From positions 682,001 to 746,000 of the forward strand of contig NZ_JBDPZC010000001.1 in assembly GCF_039872765.1 (NCBI RefSeq): a DNA stretch of 64,000 bases. The letters are read 5' to 3'. Positions 10,945 through 22,912 of the stretch are shown piece by piece. Made by a program: the position numbers and the translations under genes. This DNA is from Roseateles_B flavus (GTDB lineage Bacteria > Pseudomonadota > Gammaproteobacteria > Burkholderiales > Burkholderiaceae_C). The stretch's first letter is position 1. Each line of letters begins with the position of its first letter. A model generated the notes under the pieces. The model did no database searches. It was not told the origin of the DNA and was given only the letters and a program-made list of their open reading frames with translations.

Positions 10945-12212
10945 CCATGAGCCAAGAGACCTTCCTGAACAGCGCGGCCGTGCATCGCCGCGCGACCGTC
11001 CCGTCCACGGCCCGGCGCGTGCTGCGCCTGCTGCAGCGCCTGCCGCAGGGCCAGCTGAGCCTGCAGCTGCCCGACGGCGACACGCTGCTGCTCGGCAACC
11101 CCAGCCACAGCGGCGAGGCTGCGCTGCGGGCGCAGCTGGTGGTGCACGACTGGCAGGTCTTCGAGCGCACGCTCAAGGCCGGCGACATCGGCCTGGCCGA
11201 GAGCTTCATCGACGGCCAGTGGGACACGCCCGACCTCGCCGCCCTGCTGCGTCTGTGCATCGTCAACCGCGAGCACATCGAGCAGCTGGTCTACGGCCGC
11301 TGGTGGGGGCGTCTGCTGTACCGCCTCAAGCACCTGCGCCAGCGCAATTCACGGGCCGGCAGCGAGAAGAACATCCACGCCCACTACGACCTGGGCAATG
11401 ACTTCTACCGCCTCTGGCTGGACCCGGGCATGAGCTACAGCGCCGCCTGGTTCGAGGGCCGGGAGCCCCGCGAGGTGGCCCTGATCGACGCGCAGGACGC
11501 CAAGCTGCGCCGCACCCTGCGCGAGGCGCGGGTGGCGCCGGGGCATCGCGTGCTGGAGATCGGTTGCGGCTGGGGCGGCCTGGCCGAGCTGGCGGCGCGC
11601 GAGTTCGGTGCCGAGGTGACGGGCGTGACCCTGTCCCGCGAGCAGCTGCAATGGGGCCGCGAGCGCATCGCCGCGGCCGGCCTGCAGGACCGGGTGGACC
11701 TGCGCTACCAGGACTACCGCGACCTGCCCGCGCAGCACCGCGAGCAGCCCTTCGATGCCATCGTCTCCATCGAGATGTTCGAGGCCGTGGGTCATGAATA
11801 CTGGCGCGGCTACTTCCAGACGCTGTGGGATTGCCTCAAGCCCGGCGGCCATGCCTGCATCCAGAGCATCACCCTTCGCGACGACCTCTTCCCGCGCTAC
11901 CTGCGCTCGACGGACTTCATCCAGCAGTACATCTTCCCCGGCGGCCTGCTGCCCAGCCCCTCGGCCTTCGAGGCGGAGGCGCGCCGCGCGGGCTTCGTGG
12001 TCGAGAACCGCCTGGCCTTCGGGCGCGACTACGCCGAGACCCTGCGCCGCTGGCATGCCGACTTCCTGCGCACGCTGCCCCAGGTCCGTGCCTTGGGCTT
12101 CGATGCGCGCTTCGAGAAGATCTGGACCTTCTACTTGGCCTACTGCGAAGCTGCCTTCGACACCGGCAACACCGATGTGATGCAGTTCACCCTCAGAAAG
12201 CCCGCCCCATGA
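10941..12212 (+). CDS. Cyclopropane-fatty-acyl-phospholipid synthase family methyltransferase
   Basis: The 423-residue protein has an N-terminal lipid-binding domain (about 1-140) and a SAM-dependent methyltransferase core with motif VLEIGCGWGG (204-213). Conserved active-site segments follow: IEMFEAVGHEYW, STDFIQQYIFPGG and the C-terminal YLAYCEAAF. It would transfer a methyl or methylene group from SAM onto the double bond of phospholipid acyl chains at the membrane. Its partners (flavin oxidoreductase, DUF1365) are those of the furan-fatty-acid/11-methyl fatty-acid pathway, where the Cfa-like enzyme methylates vaccenoyl chains; whether this copy makes cyclopropane, methylated or furan lipids cannot be told. 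A second ATG six bases on (MSQETF) is equally possible as start. Confidence 0.92.
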   Translation: MTMSQETFLNSAAVHRRATVPSTARRVLRLLQRLPQGQLSLQLPDGDTLLLGNPSHSGEAALRAQLVVHDWQVFERTLKAGDIGLAESFIDGQWDTPDLAALLRLCIVNREHIEQLVYGRWWGRLLYRLKHLRQRNSRAGSEKNIHAHYDLGNDFYRLWLDPGMSYSAAWFEGREPREVALIDAQDAKLRRTLREARVAPGHRVLEIGCGWGGLAELAAREFGAEVTGVTLSREQLQWGRERIAAAGLQDRVDLRYQDYRDLPAQHREQPFDAIVSIEMFEAVGHEYWRGYFQTLWDCLKPGGHACIQSITLRDDLFPRYLRSTDFIQQYIFPGGLLPSPSAFEAEARRAGFVVENRLAFGRDYAETLRRWHADFLRTLPQVRALGFDARFEKIWTFYLAYCEAAFDTGNTDVMQFTLRKPAP

Positions 12213-12811
12213 ACCCCCGCCGCCTGCACCGCCGTGCGCTGTGTGCGGCACTCTGCTCGATGCCCTGGACGCTTATGGCCACCACCGCTTCCCCCGCTCC
12301 CCCGGCTGCTGCCGGCCCGGCCTCGACCGCCCCGCCTGCCATGCCCGAGGAGCTCCAGCCCCTGCTGCCCGAGGCGCGCCTGCGGGGCAGCGGCGTGCTG
12401 CGCTTCTTCGGCCTGCGGGTCTACGAGGCCCGACTCTGGACCTTGCCCGCCTTCACGCCGGAGGACTACGCCAGCCAGCGCCTGGGCCTGGTGCTCAGCT
12501 ATGACCGGCGCCTGGAGGGCGGTGCCATCGCCGAGCGCTCCATCGCCGAGATGCGCCGCGTGGGCTCCTTCAGCGAGGCGCAGGCCCAGCAATGGCTGGC
12601 CCTCATGAGGAAGGCCTTCCCCGACGTCAAGCCGGGCGACCGCTTGCTGGGCTGGCATGACGGCCAGGGCGGCGTGCGCTTCTTCCACAACGGCCGGCCG
12701 ACCGCGGAGCTGGCGGACCCGCTCTATGCGCGCCTCTTCTTTGGCATCTGGCTGGCGCCGCAGAGCTCGGCACCGGCTCTGCGCCAGTCGCTGCTGGGCC
12801 TGCCCGGCTGA
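12209..12811 (+). CDS. Chalcone-isomerase-like exported protein
   Basis: The ATG overlaps the previous stop (ATGA). The 200-residue product starts with a cleavable-looking signal region (RRALCAALCSMPWTLMATT) and a Pro/Ala linker. It then has the bacterial chalcone isomerase-like fold, recognisable by LRGSGVLRFFGLRVYEARLW and the C-terminal LADPLYARLFFGIWL. Bacterial members do not act on flavonoids and mostly have no assigned activity; some may bind fatty acids. A periplasmic location fits a lipid-handling role within this operon. Confidence 0.85.
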   Translation: MNPRRLHRRALCAALCSMPWTLMATTASPAPPAAAGPASTAPPAMPEELQPLLPEARLRGSGVLRFFGLRVYEARLWTLPAFTPEDYASQRLGLVLSYDRRLEGGAIAERSIAEMRRVGSFSEAQAQQWLALMRKAFPDVKPGDRLLGWHDGQGGVRFFHNGRPTAELADPLYARLFFGIWLAPQSSAPALRQSLLGLPG

Positions 12812-12819
12812 GCCTGTCC

Positions 12820-14133
12820 ATGGACGCGGCCCGCCCTTCGCTCGAACCGAGGCCCGCCGGCGCCGATGTGGCGTCGCTGGCCTGGCGTCAGGGCCTGGCC
12901 TACGGCGCGCTGGCCCTGCCCCTGGCCTTCGTGTCCCTGCCGCTTTACGTGAGCCTGCCGCATCACTACGCCACGCAGGCGGGCGTGCCCCTGGGCGTGC
13001 TGGGCGCCACCTTGCTGGGCCTGCGGGCCCTGGATGCCGTGGTCGACCCCTGGCTCGGCCGGCGTGCCGACGGCCTGCTGCAGCGAGGGGCCGGGCCCGC
13101 CTGGCGTGCGGCGGCCCTGCTGGCCCTGATGCTCGCCCTGGCCTTTGCCGCGCTGTGGCAGCCGCCCGCCGGCGACTGGCACCGCGCCTGGGTCTGGCTG
13201 ATGGCCAGCCTGACCGTCTGCACCCTGGCCTTCAGCGCCCTGAGCCTGCTGCACCAGGGCTGGGGCACGCGCTGGGGCGGCAGCGTGGCCTGGCGCGCGC
13301 GGGTCACCGCCTGGCGCGAGGGCGCCACCCTGCTGGGCGTGCTGGTGGCCAGCGGCCTGCCCTGGTGGCTGGGCACGGGCGGCAGCAGCCTGGTCCTGGC
13401 GGGCGCCCTGGTCGTGGGGCTGTGGGGCCTGCACAGGCTGGCGGCGCCGACCCCGCCGTCCCTGCCGCCGGCCCGGCACGGCGCGAGGCCGCGCTCGCCC
13501 TGGCGGCAGGCCGACTTCCGTCACCTGCTCGCCGTCTTCCTGATCAATGGCACGGCCAGTGCGATCCCCGCCACGCTGCTGCCCTTCTTCGTCAGCGACC
13601 GGCTGATGGCCGCCGAATGGCAGCCGGCGCTGCTGCTGGCCTACTTCGCCGCTGGCGCCCTGGGCCTGCCCGCCTGGGCAGCGCTGGCCTCGCGCGTGGG
13701 CCTGGCCCCGGCCTGGCGTGCGGGCATGGCGCTCAGCGTGCTGGGCTTCGCGGCCACGCCCTGGCTGGCCGCAGGTGATGCGCCCGCCTTTCTGCTCGTG
13801 TGCCTGGCCAGCGGGCTGGCGCTGGGGGCGGACCTGGCGCTGCCCGCCGCGCTGCTGACCGGCCTGATCCATCGCCATCCTGACGGCCCGGGCCGGGAAG
13901 GCCAGTTCCTCGGCTGGTGGACCTGCGCCAGCAAGCTCAACCTCGCCCTGGCCGCGGGCCTGGCGCTGCCGGCGCTGGGCAGTCTGGGCTATGCCCCCGG
14001 CACGCGCGATGCCGCCGCACTGGACACCCTGGCCTGGGCCTACGCCGGCCTGCCCTGTGCGCTCAAGGGTCTTGCGCTGGCCCTGCTATGGCGGCTGGAG
14101 CGGGCCCACCCTTCCTGGAGTACGACCACATGA
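12820..14133 (+). CDS. MFS transporter, GPH/MFS_2 type
   Basis: A 437-residue, strongly hydrophobic protein with about 12 predicted membrane spans. The loop between spans 2 and 3 reads LRALDAVVDPWLGRRADG, which matches the D-P-x-x-G-x-x-x-D signature of the glycoside-pentoside-hexuronide/lipid (MFSD2-like) branch. It lies between the chalcone-isomerase-like gene (8 bases) and the DUF3833 lipoprotein (4-base overlap). Transport or flipping of a lipid product is a reasonable guess from context only. Confidence 0.87.
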   Translation: MDAARPSLEPRPAGADVASLAWRQGLAYGALALPLAFVSLPLYVSLPHHYATQAGVPLGVLGATLLGLRALDAVVDPWLGRRADGLLQRGAGPAWRAAALLALMLALAFAALWQPPAGDWHRAWVWLMASLTVCTLAFSALSLLHQGWGTRWGGSVAWRARVTAWREGATLLGVLVASGLPWWLGTGGSSLVLAGALVVGLWGLHRLAAPTPPSLPPARHGARPRSPWRQADFRHLLAVFLINGTASAIPATLLPFFVSDRLMAAEWQPALLLAYFAAGALGLPAWAALASRVGLAPAWRAGMALSVLGFAATPWLAAGDAPAFLLVCLASGLALGADLALPAALLTGLIHRHPDGPGREGQFLGWWTCASKLNLALAAGLALPALGSLGYAPGTRDAAALDTLAWAYAGLPCALKGLALALLWRLERAHPSWSTTT

Positions 14134-14693
14134 AGCTCAAGCGCCCCCTCAGCCTCTTCGCGCCGTTGGTCCTGGCGGCCGCCCTCAGCGGCTGCGCCGG
14201 CCCGCAGGTGCAGGACTATGCCCAGGAGCAGCCCACGCTGGACCTGCGCAGCTATCTGCAGGGCTGCCTGCAGGCGCAGGGGCTGTTCACGGACCGCGCC
14301 GGCCGCGTCGTCAAGCGCTTCCACGTGCGCATGGAAGGCCGCTGGCAGGGCGAGGAGGGCACGCTTGACGAGCACTTCACCTACAGCGACGGCAGCACCC
14401 AGCGCCGCGTCTGGCGCCTGCGCCACCTGGGCCAGGGCCGCTACAGCGGGCAGGCGGACGATGTCGTGGGCGAAGCCCGCGGCGCGCAGGCAGGCAATGC
14501 CTTCCAGTGGAAGTACACCCTGGCCCTGCCTGTGGACGGTCGCGTCTGGGAGGTCGCTCTGGACGACTGGATGTTCCGCATGGACGAGCGCACCGTGCTC
14601 AACCGTTCGGCCATGAGCAAGTGGGGCCTGCACCTGGGCGACGTGACCCTGGTGTTCACCAAGGACGAGCCGGGGGCCACGACATGCCGCTGA
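14130..14693 (+). CDS. DUF3833 lipoprotein
   Basis: The 187-residue precursor starts MKLKRPLSLFAPLVLAAAL and continues into the lipobox LSGC, so it should be lipidated at the cysteine and anchored in the envelope. The mature part matches DUF3833 (LYLQG/YLQGCLQAQGLFTDR region, RVVKRFHVRMEGRW, DEHFTYSDGSTQRRVW, DDWMFRMDERTVLNRS). No activity is known for the family. Start ATG overlaps the transporter stop by four bases and its end overlaps the following SDR by ten bases, which places it firmly in the operon. Confidence 0.9.
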   Translation: MKLKRPLSLFAPLVLAAALSGCAGPQVQDYAQEQPTLDLRSYLQGCLQAQGLFTDRAGRVVKRFHVRMEGRWQGEEGTLDEHFTYSDGSTQRRVWRLRHLGQGRYSGQADDVVGEARGAQAGNAFQWKYTLALPVDGRVWEVALDDWMFRMDERTVLNRSAMSKWGLHLGDVTLVFTKDEPGATTCR

Positions 14694-15460
14694 ACCCGCC
14701 CCTGCGCGACTGGGCCGGCCAGTGGGTCTGGCTGGTGGGCGCCTCCACGGGCATCGGCCGGGCGCTGGCCGAGGCGCTGCATCGCGAGGGCGCTCGCGTG
14801 ATCGTGTCCGCGCGTAGCGAGCGGGCCCTGCGTGAGTTCGCGGCGGCGCACCCCGGCAGCCATGCCCTGCCGCTCAACGTGACGGATGCGCAATCCCTGC
14901 AGCAGGCCGCGGCCCAGGTGCTGGCCTGGGCGGGCGGCGCGCCGGCCCTGGTGGTCTACTGCGCCGGCCACTACCGGCCGCAGCATGCGACGGCGCTGGA
15001 CCCCGTCGAGCTGCAGAAGCACCTGGACGTCAACTACCGCGGCGCCCTGCACCTGCTGGGGACCATCCTGCCGCCCCTGCTGGCCGCGGGTGCGGGGCAC
15101 CTGAGCTTCGTGGGCAGCGTGGCGGGCTACCGCGGCCTGCCCAGGGCCCTGGCCTACGGGCCCACCAAGGCCGCGCTGCAGAACCTGGCCGAGGTCCTGC
15201 ACCTGGACCTGCGGCCGCGCGGCCTGGGCGTGTCCATCGTCAACCCCGGCTTCGTGGCCACGCCCCTGACGCGGCAGAATGACTTCGAGATGCCGGCTTT
15301 GATCAGTGCCGAAGAGGCAGCGCAGGAGATGCTGCGCGGCTGGGCGCAGGGCCGCTTCGAGATCCACTTCCCCCGGCGCTTCACCCGCTGGATGCGCTGG
15401 CTGCGCTTCCTGCCGGATGCCTGGTACTTCGCTGCGGTCCGGCGTGCCACCGGCGCCTGA
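14684..15460 (+). CDS. Short-chain dehydrogenase/reductase (SDR)
   Basis: A 258-residue classical SDR. The cofactor motif is GASTGIG near residue 19, the NAG-equivalent reads YCAGHY, and the active-site pair is YGPTK (Tyr and Lys four apart) after FVGSVAGYRG. The C-terminal 40 residues (HFPRRFTRWMRWLRFLPD) form an amphipathic/hydrophobic tail that could hold it at the membrane. The chosen ATG at 14684 overlaps the DUF3833 gene and gives a standard SDR start; an open frame upstream is overlap only. It probably performs a redox step on the lipid made by this operon. Confidence 0.9.
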   Translation: MPLNPPLRDWAGQWVWLVGASTGIGRALAEALHREGARVIVSARSERALREFAAAHPGSHALPLNVTDAQSLQQAAAQVLAWAGGAPALVVYCAGHYRPQHATALDPVELQKHLDVNYRGALHLLGTILPPLLAAGAGHLSFVGSVAGYRGLPRALAYGPTKAALQNLAEVLHLDLRPRGLGVSIVNPGFVATPLTRQNDFEMPALISAEEAAQEMLRGWAQGRFEIHFPRRFTRWMRWLRFLPDAWYFAAVRRATGA

Positions 15461-15499
15461 GGCCCGGGCCGCAGCACCGCCCCACTGACGAGACCGCCC

Positions 15500-15949
15500 A
15501 TGTCCGCCCTGTCCCTGGATCCCCGCACCGCCCGCCTCGTGCAGGCCTACGAGGCCCTCAGCCCCTCGACGCTGCCGGCGCTGATGCAGCTCTACGACGA
15601 GGGCGCCACCTTCAAGGACCCCTTCAACGAGGTCCGTGGCCGCGCGCCCATCCAGCGCATCTTCGGCCACATGTTCGAGGTGCTCGTGGCCCCGCGCTTC
15701 ACGGTGCAGCACACCGTCACCGAGGGCGACATGGCCTTCATCACCTGGGACTTCGAGTTCGGTCGCGAGGCTGGGGGCAAGACCTGGCACATCCACGGCG
15801 CCAGCTGCATCCGCTATGGGGCGCAGGGCCAGGTGCTGGCGCACCGCGACTACTGGGATGCCGCCGAGGAGCTCTACGAGAAGCTGCCGCTCATCGGCCG
15901 TCTGATGCGCTGGCTGCGTGGCCGGCTGGCGACGCCGGCCGCAGGCTGA
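15500..15949 (+). CDS. NTF2-like (SnoaL/ketosteroid-isomerase fold) protein
   Basis: The 149-residue protein has the NTF2-like pattern: an N-terminal helix (LVQAYEALSPSTLPALMQLYDEGATFKDPFNEVRG), then strands ending with SCIRYGAQGQVLAHRDYWDAAEELYEKLPLIGRLMRWLRGRL. Such proteins close the equivalent gene sets in other proteobacteria, so I take it as the last gene of the lipid operon, 39 bases after the SDR. Its final 59 bases overlap the 3' end of the oppositely transcribed diguanylate cyclase gene. Function unknown. Confidence 0.88.
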   Translation: MSALSLDPRTARLVQAYEALSPSTLPALMQLYDEGATFKDPFNEVRGRAPIQRIFGHMFEVLVAPRFTVQHTVTEGDMAFITWDFEFGREAGGKTWHIHGASCIRYGAQGQVLAHRDYWDAAEELYEKLPLIGRLMRWLRGRLATPAAG

Positions 15950-16908
15950 GCCCGCGCCCGTCTCCAGTGCCCGGCGCGGCCAGAGGCTCGACCAGGGCGC
16001 GCGCGCGGCCCTGGGCCTTGGCGAGGTAGAGCTGCTGGTCGGCCTGCAGCATCCAGTCGGCGAGGGTCAGGTCTTGCGCTGCCGTGCTGCAGACGCCGCC
16101 GATGCTGACGCTCAGCACCGGCGCGGCCTCGGACCGCGCATGCGGCATCGCCAGCGCGCGCACCGCGGCTTCGAGAGCCTGCGCGACCAGGCGGGCGCCC
16201 TCGAGCCCGGTCTCCGCCAGCAGCACGGCGAACTCCTCGCCGCCGTAGCGGAAGGCCAGGTCGCCCGGGCGCCTCAGCTGGCCGCGCAGGGCCGTGGCCA
16301 CCGCGCGCAAGGCGTCGTCGCCGGCCAGGTGGCCGTAGTGGTCGTTGTAGCGCTTGAAGAAGTCCACGTCGACCAGCATCAGGGCCAGGCTGCTGCCGTT
16401 GCGCTGGGCGCGCTGCAGCTCCGCCTGGGCCCGCGTGTCGAAGAAGCGGCGGTTGTAGAGCCCGGTCAGGCCGTCGATCAGGGCCTGCTGGCGCAGCAGG
16501 TCGGTCTGGAACTTGAGGGTCAGGTGGGTCTTGACCCGGCTGCGCATCACCGAGGGCCGGAAGGGCTTGGTGACGAAGTCCACGGCACCGCATTCCAGAC
16601 CGCGCTCCTCGGTGGCCTCGTCCTGGTCGGCGGTCAGGAAGATCACCGGGATGTCGACCAGGGCGGGATCGGCCTTGATGCGGCGGCAGACCTCGAAGCC
16701 GTCCATGCCCGGCATCATCAGGTCCAGCAGGATGAGGTCGGGCTGCTGGCGAGCGCACAGTGCCAAGGCCTGCTCGCCGCTGGTGGCCATCAGCACCTGG
16801 CAGTCGGCCGCGAAGACCTGGTGCAGGGCCTGGATGTTCAGCGGCAGGTCGTCCACCAGCAGCAGGCGCGGCTTGCGGTCCAGGGGCAGCTTGAAGTCGA
16901 AGAGGCGC

Positions 16909-16916
<8 letters not shown>
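15891..16916 (-). CDS. Response-regulator diguanylate cyclase (REC-GGDEF)
   Basis: A 341-residue PleD/WspR-like protein. The receiver domain (about 15-135) has the acidic pocket VDD, phospho-acceptor D65 in LILLDLMMPG and K in TKPF. The GGDEF domain has a catalytic GGEEF at 225-229, preceded by an RPGD inhibitory (I-site) motif at the usual five-residue spacing, so it should make cyclic di-GMP and be feedback-inhibited. A disordered 35-residue tail (APGTGDGRGLSLRPAS) follows. Its ATG overlaps the histidine kinase stop by eight bases, so it is the expected output of that kinase. The 3' end overlaps the convergent NTF2-like gene. Confidence 0.94.
16064..16076 (+). repeat. 13-mer GGGTCAGGTCTTG, copy 1
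   Basis: Exact copy inside the diguanylate cyclase gene; on the coding (minus) strand it encodes QDLT. One of five same-strand copies in the window. Confidence 0.75.
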
Positions 16917-21768
<4,852 letters not shown>

Positions 21769-21770
21769 GG

Positions 21771-21783
21771 GGGTCAGGTCTTG
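21771..21783 (+). repeat. 13-mer GGGTCAGGTCTTG, copy 2
   Basis: Exact copy spanning the stop codon of the small response regulator and the gap before the histidine kinase start. The reading frame differs from that of copies 1, 3 and 5, so protein coding alone does not explain the sequence. Confidence 0.75.
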
Positions 21784-22151
21784 CTCAGCAGGGCCTGGAC
21801 CTGCCGGTCGAGCTCGACCGGACTGAAGGGTTTGGAGAGGTAGGCATCAGCGCCGGCGTCCAGGGCGGCCAGCCGGTCCTTGGGGTCGGCATTGGCCGAG
21901 AGGATGAGCACGCGCAGCGTGGCCAGTTCGGCGTCGGCGCGGAACTGGCGGCAGAGGGCGAGGCCGTCGGTGTCCCCGGGGAGCACCACGTCAAGGATCA
22001 CGAGGTCGGGATGCAGGGCGCGGGCCAGCTGCAGGGCACCGGCGGCATTGGCGGCCTCGTGCAGGGTGAAGCCGTTGTCCGTGAGACCCCAGCGGACCAG
22101 CCTGCGGGTCTCCGCCTGGTCGTCCACGATCAGGATACGCTTGGCGGGCAT
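21774..22151 (-). CDS. Single-domain response regulator
   Basis: A 125-residue stand-alone receiver (CheY-like). The acidic pair is D10-D11, the phospho-acceptor D54 (LVILDVVLPGDTDG) and the conserved lysine is in LSKPFS. No output domain is attached. The start ATG has a strong AGGAGG ribosome site. As first gene of a three-gene minus-strand operon with the hybrid kinase and the diguanylate cyclase it may act as a phosphate sink or shuttle for the Hpt domain. Confidence 0.93.
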   Translation of the reverse strand: MPAKRILIVDDQAETRRLVRWGLTDNGFTLHEAANAAGALQLARALHPDLVILDVVLPGDTDGLALCRQFRADAELATLRVLILSANADPKDRLAALDAGADAYLSKPFSPVELDRQVQALLSKT

Positions 22152-22242
22152 CGTTCCTCCTCGGAATCATCTCGCGGTGATGACGGCAGCATAGCCGCCG
22201 TCGCGCCTGGGACTGTCACGGCATCGCAACGCGGGCGGCGGG

Positions 22243-22758
22243 TCAGGGCGCCGGGCGCCCCGGGCCCTGCGAGCCGTCCGCGCGGGCGGCCAGGTAGGCA
22301 TAGAGGTCAGCGATGTGAGCGGTCACCACCGGCTCGCCCTGCCAGGCGGGCATGGTCAGCGCGCCCTGGCGGCCTTGCAGCACGGCCTCGAGCTGGGCCT
22401 CGCGACCGGTGGCATCGGTGCCGGCGGGCAGGGCCCAGTCGTAGCGGCTCAGCACCAGGGCCATGAAGCGGCGGGCGCCCATGTCGCGCACCCGCAGGCT
22501 CAGGTCCGGCGCCTGGGCGCTGCCGCTGGCGTCGGCGCCATGGCAGCGGGCGCACTTGTCCTGGAAGACCCGCCAGCCGGTGTAGACGGTGCCGGGGGCC
22601 TTGTTCTGGCGCGCCAGGGCCTCGGCAGGCAGGCGGTTCTGTACGGTGACGCCGCAGCCGGCCAGGGCCAGCGCGATCGACAGGCCCAGGGCCGTCAAGG
22701 GGCGGCGGCGCGAGGCGGCAGTCCGGGGCAGCGGGGGCAGGGGGGTCAGGTCTTGCAT
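22243..22758 (-). CDS. Cytochrome c lipoprotein (class I, mono-haem)
   Basis: The 171-residue precursor has a signal segment ending in the lipobox ALAGC (Cys35) and a single haem site C69-A-R-C-H73; the axial methionine is probably in LTMPAWQG. It should be an envelope-anchored c-type cytochrome that carries electrons in the periplasm. The frame extends upstream, but ATG 22758 is chosen because it precedes a normal lipoprotein signal (residues 20-35). It diverges from the P-type ATPase gene around an FNR-like site, which suggests use at low oxygen. Confidence 0.88.
   Translation of the reverse strand: MQDLTPLPPLPRTAASRRRPLTALGLSIALALAGCGVTVQNRLPAEALARQNKAPGTVYTGWRVFQDKCARCHGADASGSAQAPDLSLRVRDMGARRFMALVLSRYDWALPAGTDATGREAQLEAVLQGRQGALTMPAWQGEPVVTAHIADLYAYLAARADGSQGPGRPAP
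22743..22755 (+). repeat. 13-mer GGGTCAGGTCTTG, copy 3
   Basis: Exact copy at the start of the cytochrome c gene; on the coding strand it follows the ATG directly and encodes QDLT. Confidence 0.75.
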
Positions 22759-22824
22759 GGGGCTCTCCCAAGGATGCCTGCAGGGCGGATGCGGTCCAGC
22801 ATGCCACGTAGTGCCGGACGCAGC

Positions 22825-22838
22825 TTGAGCCATGTCAA
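22825..22838. promoter_or_regulatory. FNR/Anr-type binding site
   Basis: TTGAG-CCAT-GTCAA matches the FNR consensus TTGAT-N4-ATCAA in eight of ten positions, and the symmetry extends one base pair further on each side (C/G, giving CTTGA and TCAAG arms). It lies 67 bases upstream of the cytochrome c ATG and 75 bases upstream of the ATPase ATG, a suitable place for oxygen-responsive control of either gene. Confidence 0.65.
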
Positions 22839-22912
22839 GCGCTTGTCTGGCGTCACACGCCGGGGCGCCGGATTGCCCTAGAGTCGGGCGATCACCCGCC
22901 GCCAGCATCGCC

